Assembly (NCBI RefSeq): GCF_001939065.1
Contig: NZ_MPSZ01000002.1
Location: 219,672 to 283,671, forward strand
Reading direction: 5' to 3'
DNA: 64,000 nt
Origin: Exiguobacterium indicum HHS 31
GTDB lineage: Bacteria > Bacillota > Bacilli > Exiguobacteriales > Exiguobacteriaceae
Shown: positions 46,822 to 55,740 of the stretch, one piece after another
How the letters are laid out: the number at the start of each line of letters is the position of its first letter
Numbering within the stretch: the stretch's first letter is position 1
Made by a program: the position numbers and the translations under genes
The notes under the pieces: model-generated
What the model saw: the letters and a program-made list of their open reading frames with translations, nothing else
Told to the model about the DNA's origin: nothing
Database searches by the model: none

Positions 46822-47427
46822 TCATTCCGTCTCTTTAGGAAAACCGATACTTTCAACCGTTCCGAAAACAATCATCCGACTTAATTGTTCTGCCATGTAT
46901 TCTGATGAATACGGTCGACCGTTTCGTAACCAAGAAATCAACAATCCTAACTGTCCACCAATGACATAGTTCAATAATAAGTCCCGATCGACGAACGTAG
47001 CTTCTTCTGTGATTTGCGGTCGAAACACAATTCGATAATTCTCTTTCAATGTATCGAGAAAACGAGAGATGAACGTTTTGATCGGTCCTTGAACGAGCAT
47101 CGTCTGATAGAATAGTTCATTTTCTTCGATATGAATGAACAAACGAGCAAAATAGCGACTCACCTGCTCGACTGTCGGAAATACAGTTCCTGTACCCGTG
47201 ATCCGAATCGCTTGTTCAAGTGCTTTCATTTGCTCCTCAACGACTTGGTCGAGCAAATCATACTTATCTGTATAGTGTGCGTAGAAGGTCGAACGATTCA
47301 CACCTGCTCCATCCGTCAACATTTTGACAGTAATGCTCGAGAAGCTGTGCGTCTTCAGTAAACGAAATAATTCCATCGTAATACGGTCACGTGACCGTTT
47401 TGGTCGGGGATCACGGCTCTCATTCAT
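46822..47427 (-). CDS. TetR-family repressor, divergent from an efflux pair
   Basis: A 201-residue regulator with an N-terminal HTH (about 10-58; SSITVKMLTDGAGVNRSTFYAHYTDK in parts) and a C-terminal ligand domain resembling TetR_C_7/8 types. It is divergent from the hlyD-emrB genes and probably represses them through the palindromes at 47518-47554. AAGGAG lies before the ATG. Confidence 0.88.
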   Translation of the reverse strand: MNESRDPRPKRSRDRITMELFRLLKTHSFSSITVKMLTDGAGVNRSTFYAHYTDKYDLLDQVVEEQMKALEQAIRITGTGTVFPTVEQVSRYFARLFIHIEENELFYQTMLVQGPIKTFISRFLDTLKENYRIVFRPQITEEATFVDRDLLLNYVIGGQLGLLISWLRNGRPYSSEYMAEQLSRMIVFGTVESIGFPKETE

Positions 47428-47494
47428 CCATATTTCACTCCTTTTTCACCATCTTTTCATTAATGAATCCGTTATCATCTATTTTTCCAACATT

Positions 47495-47554
47495 TTGTCG
47501 GAAATTGTCGGTTGTTTGTTAGCTAACGTTCCATATAATTAACTATATTAATTA
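47495..47554 (+). promoter_or_regulatory. Efflux promoter with palindromic operators
   Basis: A promoter TTGTTT (47512-47517), 16 bases, TATAAT (47534-47539). GTTAGCTAAC (47518-47527), a perfect palindrome, fills the spacer. TAATTAA-CTATA-TTAATTA (47536-47554) overlaps the -10 and start. A direct repeat TTGTCGG (47495 and 47505) lies upstream. Confidence 0.6.
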
Positions 47555-47582
47555 CTCCTCCCCCCAGAGGAGTACTTTTTTT
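47553..47582 (+). terminator. Terminator inside the hlyD-emrB leader
   Basis: TACTCCTC (47553-47560) pairs with GAGGAGTA (47567-47574) around a C-rich loop, then seven T (47576-47582). It sits between the promoter and the first gene, so it would act as an attenuator. Confidence 0.75.
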
Positions 47583-47619
47583 GAATCGATTGTACACAAG
47601 AAAGGATGCTAACACACCC

Positions 47620-48276
47620 ATGAGTATGAAAAAATTATTGATCATCAATATCGTGACACTCATCGTTTTAATCGGTGGTGGTGTTGTCGGATACTACTAT
47701 TACGATCAAGCAACGAGCTATGTCAAAACAGACAATGCGAAAATCGACGGTAAGATGATAACGATTGCGAGCCCAAGCGCTGGTAAATTAACAGACTGGT
47801 CTGCGAAAACAGGCGAATCACTTGCCAGTGGCGCAACAGTCGGACACGTCATGACGGCACAAGCCGGACAAAAACCGACGGATCTCTCGGTTTCAATGCC
47901 CTCAAAAGCAACGATCGTTCAGTCGATGGCGACAAAGAACGGCTTCGTCGCAGCAGGTACACCTCTCGCATATGGTTTTGACTTAAACGACCTTTGGGTC
48001 ACAGCGAACATCGAAGAAACAGAAATCGATGAAATCAAAGTCGGACAAACAGTGGATGTTTACGTCGACAGCTACCCGGACACGACACTTTCTGGTGAAG
48101 TCGAGCAAATCGGTATGACGACGGCTTCCACGTTCTCAATGATGCCTTCTTCAAACGGAAACGCGAATTACACGAAAGTCGCACAAGTCATTCCTGTTAA
48201 AGTCTCACTCTCGCAAGAAAAATCACTCGACATTCGACCTGGTATGAATGTGACCGTCCGCATTCATAAGGATTAA
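47620..48276 (+). CDS. HlyD/EmrA-type membrane fusion protein
   Basis: A 218-residue protein with an N-terminal membrane helix (about 6-28) and an extracytoplasmic barrel-sandwich domain, without the long coiled coil of Gram-negative EmrA. YVKTDNAKIDG, LWVTANIEETEIDEIKVGQ and the C-terminal RPGMNVTVRIHK are typical, as in B. subtilis YhbJ. I favour the ATG at 47620; AAAGGAT is 14 bases away, so initiation may be weak or use 47626. The MFS pump follows after 12 bases. Confidence 0.85.
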   Translation: MSMKKLLIINIVTLIVLIGGGVVGYYYYDQATSYVKTDNAKIDGKMITIASPSAGKLTDWSAKTGESLASGATVGHVMTAQAGQKPTDLSVSMPSKATIVQSMATKNGFVAAGTPLAYGFDLNDLWVTANIEETEIDEIKVGQTVDVYVDSYPDTTLSGEVEQIGMTTASTFSMMPSSNGNANYTKVAQVIPVKVSLSQEKSLDIRPGMNVTVRIHKD

Positions 48277-48288
48277 GGAGGGACGTTG

Positions 48289-49980
48289 ATGTCTACTACC
48301 TTCTTATTCGGATACAGTGCGTTCACGATTCTGATCATCATCGGCGTCAACTGGATCGCCCGTCGAAGTCGCTCATCCGACACGGCGCTGGCGACGGACG
48401 GACCGACTCTTGAGGAATCCCTTGAGGCGGAACCGACGATGACCGTAACACCACCAGTCGCAGCACCTTCAAAACAGGTATCGACTGAAAACGTCAGTAT
48501 TCCGAAAGTACTGACGGTCTTACTCATCGGTATGTTCATTGCTATTTTGAACCAAACGTTGATCAATGTCGCGTTACCGGTTCTGATCAATGATTTCAAC
48601 GTATCGACGTCCACTGCCCAATGGTTGACGACGGGCTTCATGCTCGTCAACGGGATTTTGATTCCGATCAGTGCCTTTTTGATGCGAAGCTACACGTTCC
48701 GCCAGCTGTTCCTCGCTTCGATGACACTATTTTTCTTCGGATCGGTCATCTGTTCGATGGCAATGAACTTCCCGGTCATGATGATCGGTCGCGTCGTTCA
48801 GGCAGCGGGGGCTGGTATCTTGATGCCACTCGGATCAAACGTCTTCATGACGTTATTCCCACCGCATAAACGCGGTGCTGCCATGGGAATGCTCGGAATC
48901 GCGATGATTCTCGCTCCTGCTGTCGGACCTACGATCACAGGATATGTCATCCAAAACTATGATTGGCACGTCATGTTTTATGCGATGTCGTTCTTTGGAT
49001 TAGTAACATTGTTACTCGGTACTGCCTGGTTCCGCCTGACGCAGCCACTCTCGAAACCTTCTTTTGACGCACTGGGCGTCTTATTCAGTACGATCGGATT
49101 CGGGAGTCTCCTTTACGGATTCAGTGAAGCCGGGAATGACGGCTGGGATAGCCCGATCGTCATCAGCACGATCGTCATCGGCTTAATCGGAATTGCAGCT
49201 TTTGCGATGCGTGAGCTATCGATGGAAGATCCGATGCTGAACATTCGCGTGTTGAAGGTACCGGAATTTTCGTTCACCCTCTTCATCAACGTTATCGTCA
49301 CGATGGCCTTGTTCGGCGGGATGTTACTTTTACCGATTTACCTTCAAAGTATTCGTGGTTTTTCACCAGTCGACTCTGGTCTTCTCCTTTTGCCCGGATC
49401 ACTAATCATGGGGATCACCGGACCGATTGCCGGTCGTTTATTTGACCGCTTCGGTATTCGACCGCTCGCTATCTTCGGTTTGACGTTGATGACGTACGGG
49501 ACATGGGAATTGACGCAATTGAACATGGATACGTCGTATTATTCCATCATGGGTATCTATATGCTTCGATCGTTCGGTATGGCATTCATCATGATGCCGA
49601 TCATGACTGCCGGTATGAACGCTTTACCGATGAAGATGATCCCGCACGGAAACGCGACCCAGAATACACTTCGTCAAGTCGCCGGCTCCATCGGAACGGC
49701 AATTCTCGTCACTGTCATGACCCGTCAAACGACGGCTCACTTGGCAGACGATGCGAATCAGTTCACGACGCTCGACCCGACGCTTTCGCAACATTTAAAC
49801 GATCTTGGTCAACAGCTTGGTAGCTCACAAGCTGCTTCGACGAGTTGGTTTACGATGCTGACGAAACAAGCAACGATCCAAGGGATCACCGATGCGTTCT
49901 GGATTGCGACCGTCTTATCTGCGCTTGCACTGATTCTGTCCTTCTTCTTGCACGGAAAAAAAGAACCGAATCTGGATTGA
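48289..49980 (+). CDS. EmrB/QacA-type (DHA2) drug efflux MFS transporter
   Basis: A 563-residue protein with the DHA2 motifs LNQTLINVALP in the first core helix, QWLTTGFMLVNG, and GPTITGYVIQNYDWHVMF. An extra N-terminal helix (about 4-22) and a Pro/Glu-rich linker (to about 70) precede the usual 14 helices. GGAGGG lies 6 bases before the ATG. Together with the HlyD-like protein it forms an EmrAB-type exporter, probably for hydrophobic toxicants, controlled by the divergent TetR. Confidence 0.9.
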   Translation: MSTTFLFGYSAFTILIIIGVNWIARRSRSSDTALATDGPTLEESLEAEPTMTVTPPVAAPSKQVSTENVSIPKVLTVLLIGMFIAILNQTLINVALPVLINDFNVSTSTAQWLTTGFMLVNGILIPISAFLMRSYTFRQLFLASMTLFFFGSVICSMAMNFPVMMIGRVVQAAGAGILMPLGSNVFMTLFPPHKRGAAMGMLGIAMILAPAVGPTITGYVIQNYDWHVMFYAMSFFGLVTLLLGTAWFRLTQPLSKPSFDALGVLFSTIGFGSLLYGFSEAGNDGWDSPIVISTIVIGLIGIAAFAMRELSMEDPMLNIRVLKVPEFSFTLFINVIVTMALFGGMLLLPIYLQSIRGFSPVDSGLLLLPGSLIMGITGPIAGRLFDRFGIRPLAIFGLTLMTYGTWELTQLNMDTSYYSIMGIYMLRSFGMAFIMMPIMTAGMNALPMKMIPHGNATQNTLRQVAGSIGTAILVTVMTRQTTAHLADDANQFTTLDPTLSQHLNDLGQQLGSSQAASTSWFTMLTKQATIQGITDAFWIATVLSALALILSFFLHGKKEPNLD

Positions 49981-49989
49981 TTGACGACA

Positions 49990-50020
49990 GACCAGTTGAT
50001 GTCCTATCAGCTGGTCTTTT
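49990..50020 (+). terminator. Efflux operon terminator
   Basis: GACCAGTTGAT pairs with ATCAGCTGGTC, then TTTT. Confidence 0.85.
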
Positions 50021-50110
50021 CTTATACTTTACGAAAAGTTCTTCTTTGCACTTCAGCCTTAAAATCGATACACTAGGGACAATGAGTTTCATATCTAAAG
50101 GAGATGCTTT

Positions 50111-50668
50111 ATGGTTGCCTTTCTGCAATTTTATGCGTTCATCTTTGCTTGTTGTTTTGCTTGGCAAGTTGGTCGACCATCCCCTTGGTCACAAAAGATC
50201 GTTCGTGCCTTTTTAACAAGTGTCAACGGGCTCTTCGTATTCGCACGTGCCTCGATTTCAATCTTTTTATTAGTTGGACCACTATTACTCGTCACTTATC
50301 TTGTCTTCCCACGGTTAATCGCTTTTGAAAATGGTTTAGCGATGGTGATCAGCGTTCTCGTCATCGGACTGGTTGATCGTCTCGTCAGTCTCGTCATCCT
50401 GCCACTCATACGTTCCTTTTTCTTAAAACGTCAACGCGTCATGCCACAATCGGTGGAAATGGTGCTTTATACGATGGCAATGGCTGTCTTGCTCTTCATT
50501 CAGCTCCATGCTGTTCCTGGCGTTCAAATTCATGTAGCGTTAACGATTTTTCTTGGTTTTACGATCTATTTCGCTCATTATCTATTTGCCCTATATCGGA
50601 TTCGTCTTATGAAAAAGAAGCTAACGACCGTTGCTCAAGATCAAGACGAGGAACGAAAAGCCTCTTAA
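50111..50668 (+). CDS. Hypothetical membrane protein
   Basis: A 185-residue protein with about five hydrophobic segments (residues about 3-20, 38-68, 75-100, 115-135 and 140-160) and a charged C-terminal tail (DQDEERKAS). AAAGGAG lies 7 bases before the ATG, and a terminator follows. I recognise no family. Confidence 0.75.
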   Translation: MVAFLQFYAFIFACCFAWQVGRPSPWSQKIVRAFLTSVNGLFVFARASISIFLLVGPLLLVTYLVFPRLIAFENGLAMVISVLVIGLVDRLVSLVILPLIRSFFLKRQRVMPQSVEMVLYTMAMAVLLFIQLHAVPGVQIHVALTIFLGFTIYFAHYLFALYRIRLMKKKLTTVAQDQDEERKAS

Positions 50669-50679
50669 ATACGAAAACG

Positions 50680-50712
50680 AAAGATGATTTCCTCTCGGGA
50701 ATCGTCTTTTTG
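50680..50712 (+). terminator. Terminator after the hypothetical membrane protein
   Basis: AAAGATGATTTCC pairs with GGGAATCGTCTTT, then T-run. Confidence 0.82.
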
Positions 50713-50729
50713 TTTTCTGATAAATAACG

Positions 50730-50759
50730 TTGACAATGATAATCGTTATCATTTATAGT
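50730..50759 (+). promoter_or_regulatory. Promoter with near-consensus Fur box
   Basis: TTGACA (50730-50735), 17-18 bases, TATAGT (50754-50759). The spacer holds TGATAAT-C-GTTATCA (50737-50751), a 7-1-7 match to the Bacillus Fur consensus with one deviation. Fur-iron binding would block this promoter. Confidence 0.85.
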
Positions 50760-50789
50760 GAAAAAGTACTCAGTGAGGAGATGAAACGG

Positions 50790-51347
50790 ATGCATGCCCA
50801 ACAAGTGATTGAAACGCGCCGGTCGATCCGGTCTTATACGGAACAACCCGTTCCGGTCGAATTGGTAGAAGCATTACTCGACACGGCGATTTATGCCCCG
50901 AATCATAAATTACGAGAGCCTTGGCGCTTTGTTCTTGCAATTGAAGACGGACAAACACGGTACGTCGATGCCTTAATGGAGTTACTGACGGCGCGTGGTC
51001 AATTCGAGACGAAAACGTCTGAACAACGTCAACAGGCTGAACAAAAATTACGGGAAGTCCCGGTTTATTTAACGATACTTTGTCAGGTCCAAGGGACACC
51101 AGATCAACAGCTAGAGGATACACTTGCAACAGCTGCGATGATTCAAAATCTGCAGTTAGTAGCAACAGAACGAGGTCTTGGGTGTTGCTGGAAGAGCGGG
51201 AAACACTGGTTCACACCAGAGTATGCCTCACTCGTTGACGCTTCTGAAAACGAACGCGTTCTCGGTGTCATTCAAATCGGCTGGCCTGCCATCGTTCCAC
51301 CTGTCAAACCGAGAACGTCCGCAAAGGACAAGTTGACGCACTTTTAA
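50790..51347 (+). CDS. Nitroreductase-family flavoprotein under Fur control
   Basis: A 185-residue FMN enzyme with ETRRSIRSYTEQPVP, APNHKLREPWRFV (FMN contacts) and LGVIQIGWPA. Such enzymes use NAD(P)H to reduce nitro compounds, quinones or metals. The ATG at 50790 (MHAQQVIE) has GAGGAG 9 bases upstream; earlier starts overlap the promoter. The Fur box suggests a role in iron-limited cells, for instance ferric or siderophore reduction; this is inference. Confidence 0.88.
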   Translation: MHAQQVIETRRSIRSYTEQPVPVELVEALLDTAIYAPNHKLREPWRFVLAIEDGQTRYVDALMELLTARGQFETKTSEQRQQAEQKLREVPVYLTILCQVQGTPDQQLEDTLATAAMIQNLQLVATERGLGCCWKSGKHWFTPEYASLVDASENERVLGVIQIGWPAIVPPVKPRTSAKDKLTHF

Positions 51348-51404
51348 GAGGTGCGCATTCTGCGAGCTACCCCTGCTCGCGCCAATCAAGCCCCAATTCA
51401 AAAA

Positions 51405-51462
51405 GAAAAACGTTCCGATGACGTCTCTCTCCCCAAACGGAGACGCAATCGGAACGTTTTTC
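51405..51462 (+). terminator. Nitroreductase gene terminator
   Basis: A 14-bp stem AAAACGTTCCGAT/ATCGGAACGTTTT encloses a second stem GTCTC/GAGAC, then T-run. A smaller inverted repeat GCGAGC/GCTCGC lies before it (51362-51380). Confidence 0.9.
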
Positions 51463-51483
51463 TGTTAGAGAAACCCTTCATGA

Positions 51484-51513
51484 TTGACAGGTGATTTAGC
51501 TTGAATCTAAGAT
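51484..51513 (+). promoter_or_regulatory. Promoter of the DHA1 exporter
   Basis: TTGACA, 18 bases, TAAGAT. The leader to 51569 contains a small hairpin (ACCGCTT/AAGCGGGT). Confidence 0.6.
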
Positions 51514-51569
51514 GATGAAGGTGAAACAAATAACCGCTTACAGAAAGCGGGTCGAAAGAAGGGGTCCCC

Positions 51570-52766
51570 TTGCACGCGGATCAACGAAAAAAATTAACGG
51601 TCCTCATGATCAACATGTTCATTGCGGTCGGGAGCTTCGGGATCATCATTCCGATTCTACCCGCTTACTTAGCATCGATTGGACAGGGTGGAACGGCGGC
51701 TGGATTAATGATTGCCATCTTTGCCGGAGCACAACTCGTCATGTCACCGATTGCCGGAAAATGGGCGGACCAATACGGTCGTCGCAAAATGATCATCTAT
51801 GGATTGATCGGCTTGACGCTCTCGATGTTTGTCTTCTACTTCTCCAATTCCGTCACGGTCCTCTACATCTCGCGCGCAATTGGTGGTGCCGGTGCTGCAC
51901 TCCTAATTCCAGCAATCTTTGCTTACGTCGCGGACATCACGACGATGGATCAACGCGCAAAAGGAAACAGTTACGTCTCAGCTGCGATGTCACTCGGGAT
52001 CGTCATCGGTCCTGGAATCGGTGGTTTCCTTGCCGAATACGACTTAAAATTACCGTTACTCGTCTCAGCGATCGTCTCGGGTGCAGCCGTCTTGTTCAGC
52101 GTCCTGTTACTTCAAGAAAGTGAAAAACACGATGCAACAGCGATGGCACCAGACGAAGGATCGATGCTTCGAAAACTCGGCACGTCGTTTAAGAAACCGT
52201 ACTTCGTACCGCTCGTCATTACACTCGTCATGAGCTTTGGTCTCATGGCATACGAATCAGTCCTTGGTCTATTCGTCGATGACCAATTCGGTGCTTCACC
52301 GAAGGACATCGCGATCATGGTAACATCGACCGGTATCATCAGCGTCATTGCTCAAATCTTCATCGTCGATAAGCTGTCACGTAGTCTCGGAGAAGGAAAG
52401 GTCTTGAACCTATTCCTGTTCATCGCAGCACTCGGTTTCCTGTTGTCATTATTGACATCAAGTTACGGTGGATTCTTTGCGATTACCCTCGTCATCTTCC
52501 TCGCGACATCGATTTTACGTCCCGTCTTGAATACGATGATTTCAAAGCTCGCTGGTAATGAGCAAGGCTTTGCTATGGGGATGAACAACGCCTACATGAG
52601 CATCGGGAACGTGCTCGGACCGACGCTTGCGGGTGTCCTATATGACGTCAACATTCTCTATCCGTTTGCACTCGGTCTGATTTTCCTCGTCGTGACGTTC
52701 ATCGGATCATTCATCTGGCAAAAACGTCAAGCACGATTGATTGCCAAGGTCGAACAAAGTTCTTAA
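51570..52766 (+). CDS. DHA1-family MFS exporter (NorA/Bmr-like)
   Basis: A 398-residue, twelve-helix transporter. GKWADQYGRRKMIIYGLIG in the 2-3 loop and GPGIGGFLAE (motif C, typical of exporters) place it in the DHA1 drug:H+ antiporters. It starts with TTG at 51570, 5 bases after AAGGGG; no in-frame ATG fits. The site lies in a GGGGTCCCC palindrome that could partly hide it. Substrate unknown. Confidence 0.87.
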   Translation: MHADQRKKLTVLMINMFIAVGSFGIIIPILPAYLASIGQGGTAAGLMIAIFAGAQLVMSPIAGKWADQYGRRKMIIYGLIGLTLSMFVFYFSNSVTVLYISRAIGGAGAALLIPAIFAYVADITTMDQRAKGNSYVSAAMSLGIVIGPGIGGFLAEYDLKLPLLVSAIVSGAAVLFSVLLLQESEKHDATAMAPDEGSMLRKLGTSFKKPYFVPLVITLVMSFGLMAYESVLGLFVDDQFGASPKDIAIMVTSTGIISVIAQIFIVDKLSRSLGEGKVLNLFLFIAALGFLLSLLTSSYGGFFAITLVIFLATSILRPVLNTMISKLAGNEQGFAMGMNNAYMSIGNVLGPTLAGVLYDVNILYPFALGLIFLVVTFIGSFIWQKRQARLIAKVEQSS

Positions 52767-52773
52767 ACGAATC

Positions 52774-52826
52774 AAAAATAGCCTCGATTGCTCCATCCCA
52801 TCGGACAGAGCAGTCGAGGCTATTTC
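52774..52826. terminator. Bidirectional terminator after the DHA1 exporter
   Basis: AAATAGCCTCGA.TGCTC pairs with GAGCA.TCGAGGCTATTT. Confidence 0.88.
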
Positions 52827-52845
52827 GTTTAACGATATTCGTCCG

Positions 52846-53145
52846 TCATACGGATTGTTCCTCTGTTCTTGACACAAGCAGTTTCGCGACGATTTCTGTT
52901 AACAAGAAAACGAAGACGATTCCTGTAAAATCTAGCGTCAACCACGGCATCAGACCGCAGCCGATTAAAAGTGTCCCAATCATTAACGGACGATACGAAG
53001 AAAAGGATGGTCGCTTCGGACGGTCACTCAAAAGGATGCTCACGACACCAAGCACGATAAGCCATGTCACTGAAATATTATAGAAAAAGTGATCGACCAG
53101 TAAAAACAGACCAATCGGATACAGTGGAACCCACCAACGGTTCAT
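52846..53145 (-). CDS. Small membrane protein of unknown function
   Basis: A 99-residue protein with four short hydrophobic segments, starting MNRWWVPLYPIG. GGGAGG lies 7 bases before the ATG at 53145. Length and hydrophobicity resemble small DUF membrane proteins of Bacillales, but I cannot name the family. Confidence 0.7.
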   Translation of the reverse strand: MNRWWVPLYPIGLFLLVDHFFYNISVTWLIVLGVVSILLSDRPKRPSFSSYRPLMIGTLLIGCGLMPWLTLDFTGIVFVFLLTEIVAKLLVSRTEEQSV

Positions 53146-53212
53146 ACCGATACCTCCCATTTTCTTTTCAGTATCGCATGATTTGAATTGATTCCCTTTA
53201 TTTTGAAATCAC

Positions 53213-53665
53213 TTATCCGTACTGCTTTTGATGCGCACGTTTAAGTTCAAGATATTCTTCATCAGCCCGGATCAAATCCCATTTTTCTTGGAAGATGGCC
53301 GCAGATTTTGCTTTTTCTTCGTCAATCTCGCGCGTGTGTAATTCTTTGGTCTCTTTATCTTTATATTTACGCCCACCCTTGTAGTTCGCGTAACGTCGTG
53401 CGCGCGTATGTCCCATCTGAATGAACTTCCGCGCCATATCCATGCCGACGAAGTCTCCGTCTTCTTTATAAGCTAAATACATCTCATAAATTTTCTCAGA
53501 CGATTCCTTCGCGATGTCCGGCGTCTTAAAACGCCAATGCGGCAAAATCTCACTTTTGTAAGGTTCGACGAGTAAGACCCCTTGCTCCCCGCGTCCAACC
53601 CGGTACTTTTCCGGCTCCTTACGAAAATCCGTCGTCTTGAAATCGAGATCGTAATCAAACGGCAT
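53213..53665 (-). CDS. DUF4385 family protein
   Basis: A 150-residue soluble, basic protein. PFDYDLDFKTTDFR, GRGEQGVLLVEPYKSEILP and ARKFIQMGHTRARRYANYKGG match the DUF4385 family, whose function is unknown. I use the ATG at 53665, 9 bases after GGGAGC. It is followed by a weak, unassigned gap before the small membrane gene. Confidence 0.85.
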   Translation of the reverse strand: MPFDYDLDFKTTDFRKEPEKYRVGRGEQGVLLVEPYKSEILPHWRFKTPDIAKESSEKIYEMYLAYKEDGDFVGMDMARKFIQMGHTRARRYANYKGGRKYKDKETKELHTREIDEEKAKSAAIFQEKWDLIRADEEYLELKRAHQKQYG

Positions 53666-53714
53666 CCCGGTCACGCTCCCTTCTACTTCGAAACGTTCCC
53701 TTCCCGTCCGTTCA

Positions 53715-54344
53715 TCAATCCTCGATCCGGTAGAGCCCTTGCGTATAAATCGTCGCTAAGACGTGCGCAATCTCTTCGATCGTCGCTGTCGCCTCTTCGC
53801 GGACGACTTCGAATAAATACATCTCATTCGCAAAGAACCAACCACGGGCGACGAGTTTCGAGTCGACATCCTGCCGCGCAAGTCCTGTCTCCTGCGCATA
53901 CTGGATATCCTGACTGATCCGATCAATGAACCGTTCCCGAATCGCTTTCCATTTCGCACGGACGATGTAAGACACGCCGATTGCTTGCTCGACAACCCGT
54001 AACATCGCTCGTTCTTCTTCCGCGAGACGTAAGAAATCCGTCGCTTGCGTCACGATGCGTTCCTTTGCCTCTAGCGGCGTCGTCGGTTCGAATGTTCGTT
54101 CCGCGATCGCGTGGAAGCGGCTCATGACATCTTCCATCAGGACGACGAGCAACTCATCTTTCCCTTCAAAATGGACATAGGCTGTTCCGTAGCCGACGCC
54201 AGCTTGTTTAATGATTTGTGAAATCGTTGCCGTTTGAAACCCTTGTTCTAAGAAGACGTCACGTGCCGCACTCAACAGTTTCTCGCGTGTCCGCACCGTG
54301 CGCAGATGACGTTTATCGATTTTTTCTGGTTGAGAAGATGACAT
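53715..54344 (-). CDS. TetR-family regulator of the kynurenine operon
   Basis: A 209-residue regulator with N-terminal HTH (about 15-65; TISQIIKQAGVGYGTAYVHFEGK in parts). The ATG at 54344 has AAAGGAG 8 bases upstream. It is divergent from kynU, and a perfect 17-base palindrome lies between. It is a candidate kynurenine- or tryptophan-responsive repressor. The usual bacterial regulator of such genes, KynR, is of the Lrp/AsnC type, so this assignment is by position. Confidence 0.85.
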   Translation of the reverse strand: MSSSQPEKIDKRHLRTVRTREKLLSAARDVFLEQGFQTATISQIIKQAGVGYGTAYVHFEGKDELLVVLMEDVMSRFHAIAERTFEPTTPLEAKERIVTQATDFLRLAEEERAMLRVVEQAIGVSYIVRAKWKAIRERFIDRISQDIQYAQETGLARQDVDSKLVARGWFFANEMYLFEVVREEATATIEEIAHVLATIYTQGLYRIED

Positions 54345-54379
54345 GTCCTTCACTCCTTTTGTTTTCTCTATTCGATAAT

Positions 54380-54396
54380 ATTGACACAATGTCAAT
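54380..54396. promoter_or_regulatory. Palindromic operator overlapping a kyn -35 box
   Basis: ATTGACA-CAA-TGTCAAT, 7-base perfect arms. It includes a consensus TTGACA (54381-54386) on the + strand and another on the - strand (54390-54395). A similar TGTCAAAATTG half-site follows at 54413. The -10 boxes are not clear. Confidence 0.65.
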
Positions 54397-54452
54397 TTGT
54401 TTGCTACGCTTTTGTCAAAATTGATTGAGCATTCATTTGAGGAGGATGACGT

Positions 54453-55730
54453 ATGACACTGCAAGCAAAACGGAGCGATGCTGCTGCTCGGGACGAGCAA
54501 GATGCACTCGCCGCCTATCGTGATGAGTTTTATCTGCAACCGGGTAGTATCTATATGGACGGAAACTCGCTCGGCTTATTGTCGAAGCGTGCCGAGAAGA
54601 CGTTGCTCGAGTCGCTATCAGACTGGAAAGAACTCGGGATCGATGGCTGGATGAAAGGACGTCATCCTTGGTTCGAATTATCGGAACGTCTCGCTGCTCT
54701 CAACGCTCCGCTCGTCGGCGCACAAGCAGAAGAAGTCATGGTCACTGGTTCGACGACCGTCAATCTCCATCAACTCGTCGCGACATTCTTCCAACCAACG
54801 GAAGGTCGAGATAAGATTTTAGCGGACGCGCTGACGTTCCCGTCAGACATCTATGCCCTTCAAAGCCAACTTCGCTTACGTGGTCTGGATCCTGAGACAC
54901 ACCTCATCCAAGTACCGAGTCGGGATGGTCGCTTTTTAGAAGAAGATGATATCATCGCCGCGATGACGGATGATATCGCATTGATCGTCTTGCCGGCGGT
55001 GCTTTATCGAAGTGGACAAATTCTCGATATGGAGCGTTTGACGAAGGCAGCACACGACCGCGGCATCCTGATTGGTTTTGATGGTTGTCATTCCGTCGGA
55101 GCCGTTCCCCACGCGTTCCATGACTGGGATGTCGACTTTGCCTACTGGTGTAATTACAAGCACTTGAACGGCGGTCCTGGAACGGTTGGTGGATTATTCG
55201 TCCACGAACGTCATTTCGGAACGTTGCCTGGTCTGACAGGCTGGTTCGGTTCACGGAAGGATAAGCAGTTCGATATGGATCATACGATGACACCGGCCGC
55301 GCATGCCGGTGCCTTCCAAATCGGGACACCACACGTCTTAAGTCTCGCTCCACAAATCGGTGCATTAGAGATGTTTGACGAAGTCGGTATCGAAGCTGTT
55401 CGGACAAAATCACTCGCGTTGACGCAGTACATGATGGAACTCGTCGAGCAGGAACTCACACCGTACGGTTTCGTCATCGGAAATCCGATCGATGATAAAC
55501 GCCGCGGGGCGCATCTCAGCCTCGAGCACCCGGAAGCAGCACGGATCTGTAAAGCACTCAAGGAAAATCGGATTATCCCCGATTTCCGGGCGCCAAACAT
55601 CGTCCGTCTAGCACCCGTCGCGCTCTACAATACGTTTACCGATGTCTATGACGTCGTCGCGACACTCAAACGAATCATGAAAGATAAAGAATACGAACGT
55701 TTCGCGAATGAACGCGAAGTCGTTGCTTAA
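54453..55730 (+). CDS. kynU: Kynureninase
   Basis: A 425-residue PLP enzyme that splits kynurenine into anthranilate and alanine. PLP Lys is K236 in [23 protein letters not shown] and [12 protein letters not shown] are family signatures. GAGGAGG lies before the ATG. It is first in a four-gene operon: permease, tryptophan dioxygenase and formamidase follow with gaps of 10, 23 and 13 bases. Confidence 0.96.
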   Translation: MTLQAKRSDAAARDEQDALAAYRDEFYLQPGSIYMDGNSLGLLSKRAEKTLLESLSDWKELGIDGWMKGRHPWFELSERLAALNAPLVGAQAEEVMVTGSTTVNLHQLVATFFQPTEGRDKILADALTFPSDIYALQSQLRLRGLDPETHLIQVPSRDGRFLEEDDIIAAMTDDIALIVLPAVLYRSGQILDMERLTKAAHDRGILIGFDGCHSVGAVPHAFHDWDVDFAYWCNYKHLNGGPGTVGGLFVHERHFGTLPGLTGWFGSRKDKQFDMDHTMTPAAHAGAFQIGTPHVLSLAPQIGALEMFDEVGIEAVRTKSLALTQYMMELVEQELTPYGFVIGNPIDDKRRGAHLSLEHPEAARICKALKENRIIPDFRAPNIVRLAPVALYNTFTDVYDVVATLKRIMKDKEYERFANEREVVA

Positions 55731-55740
55731 GGAGTACACC

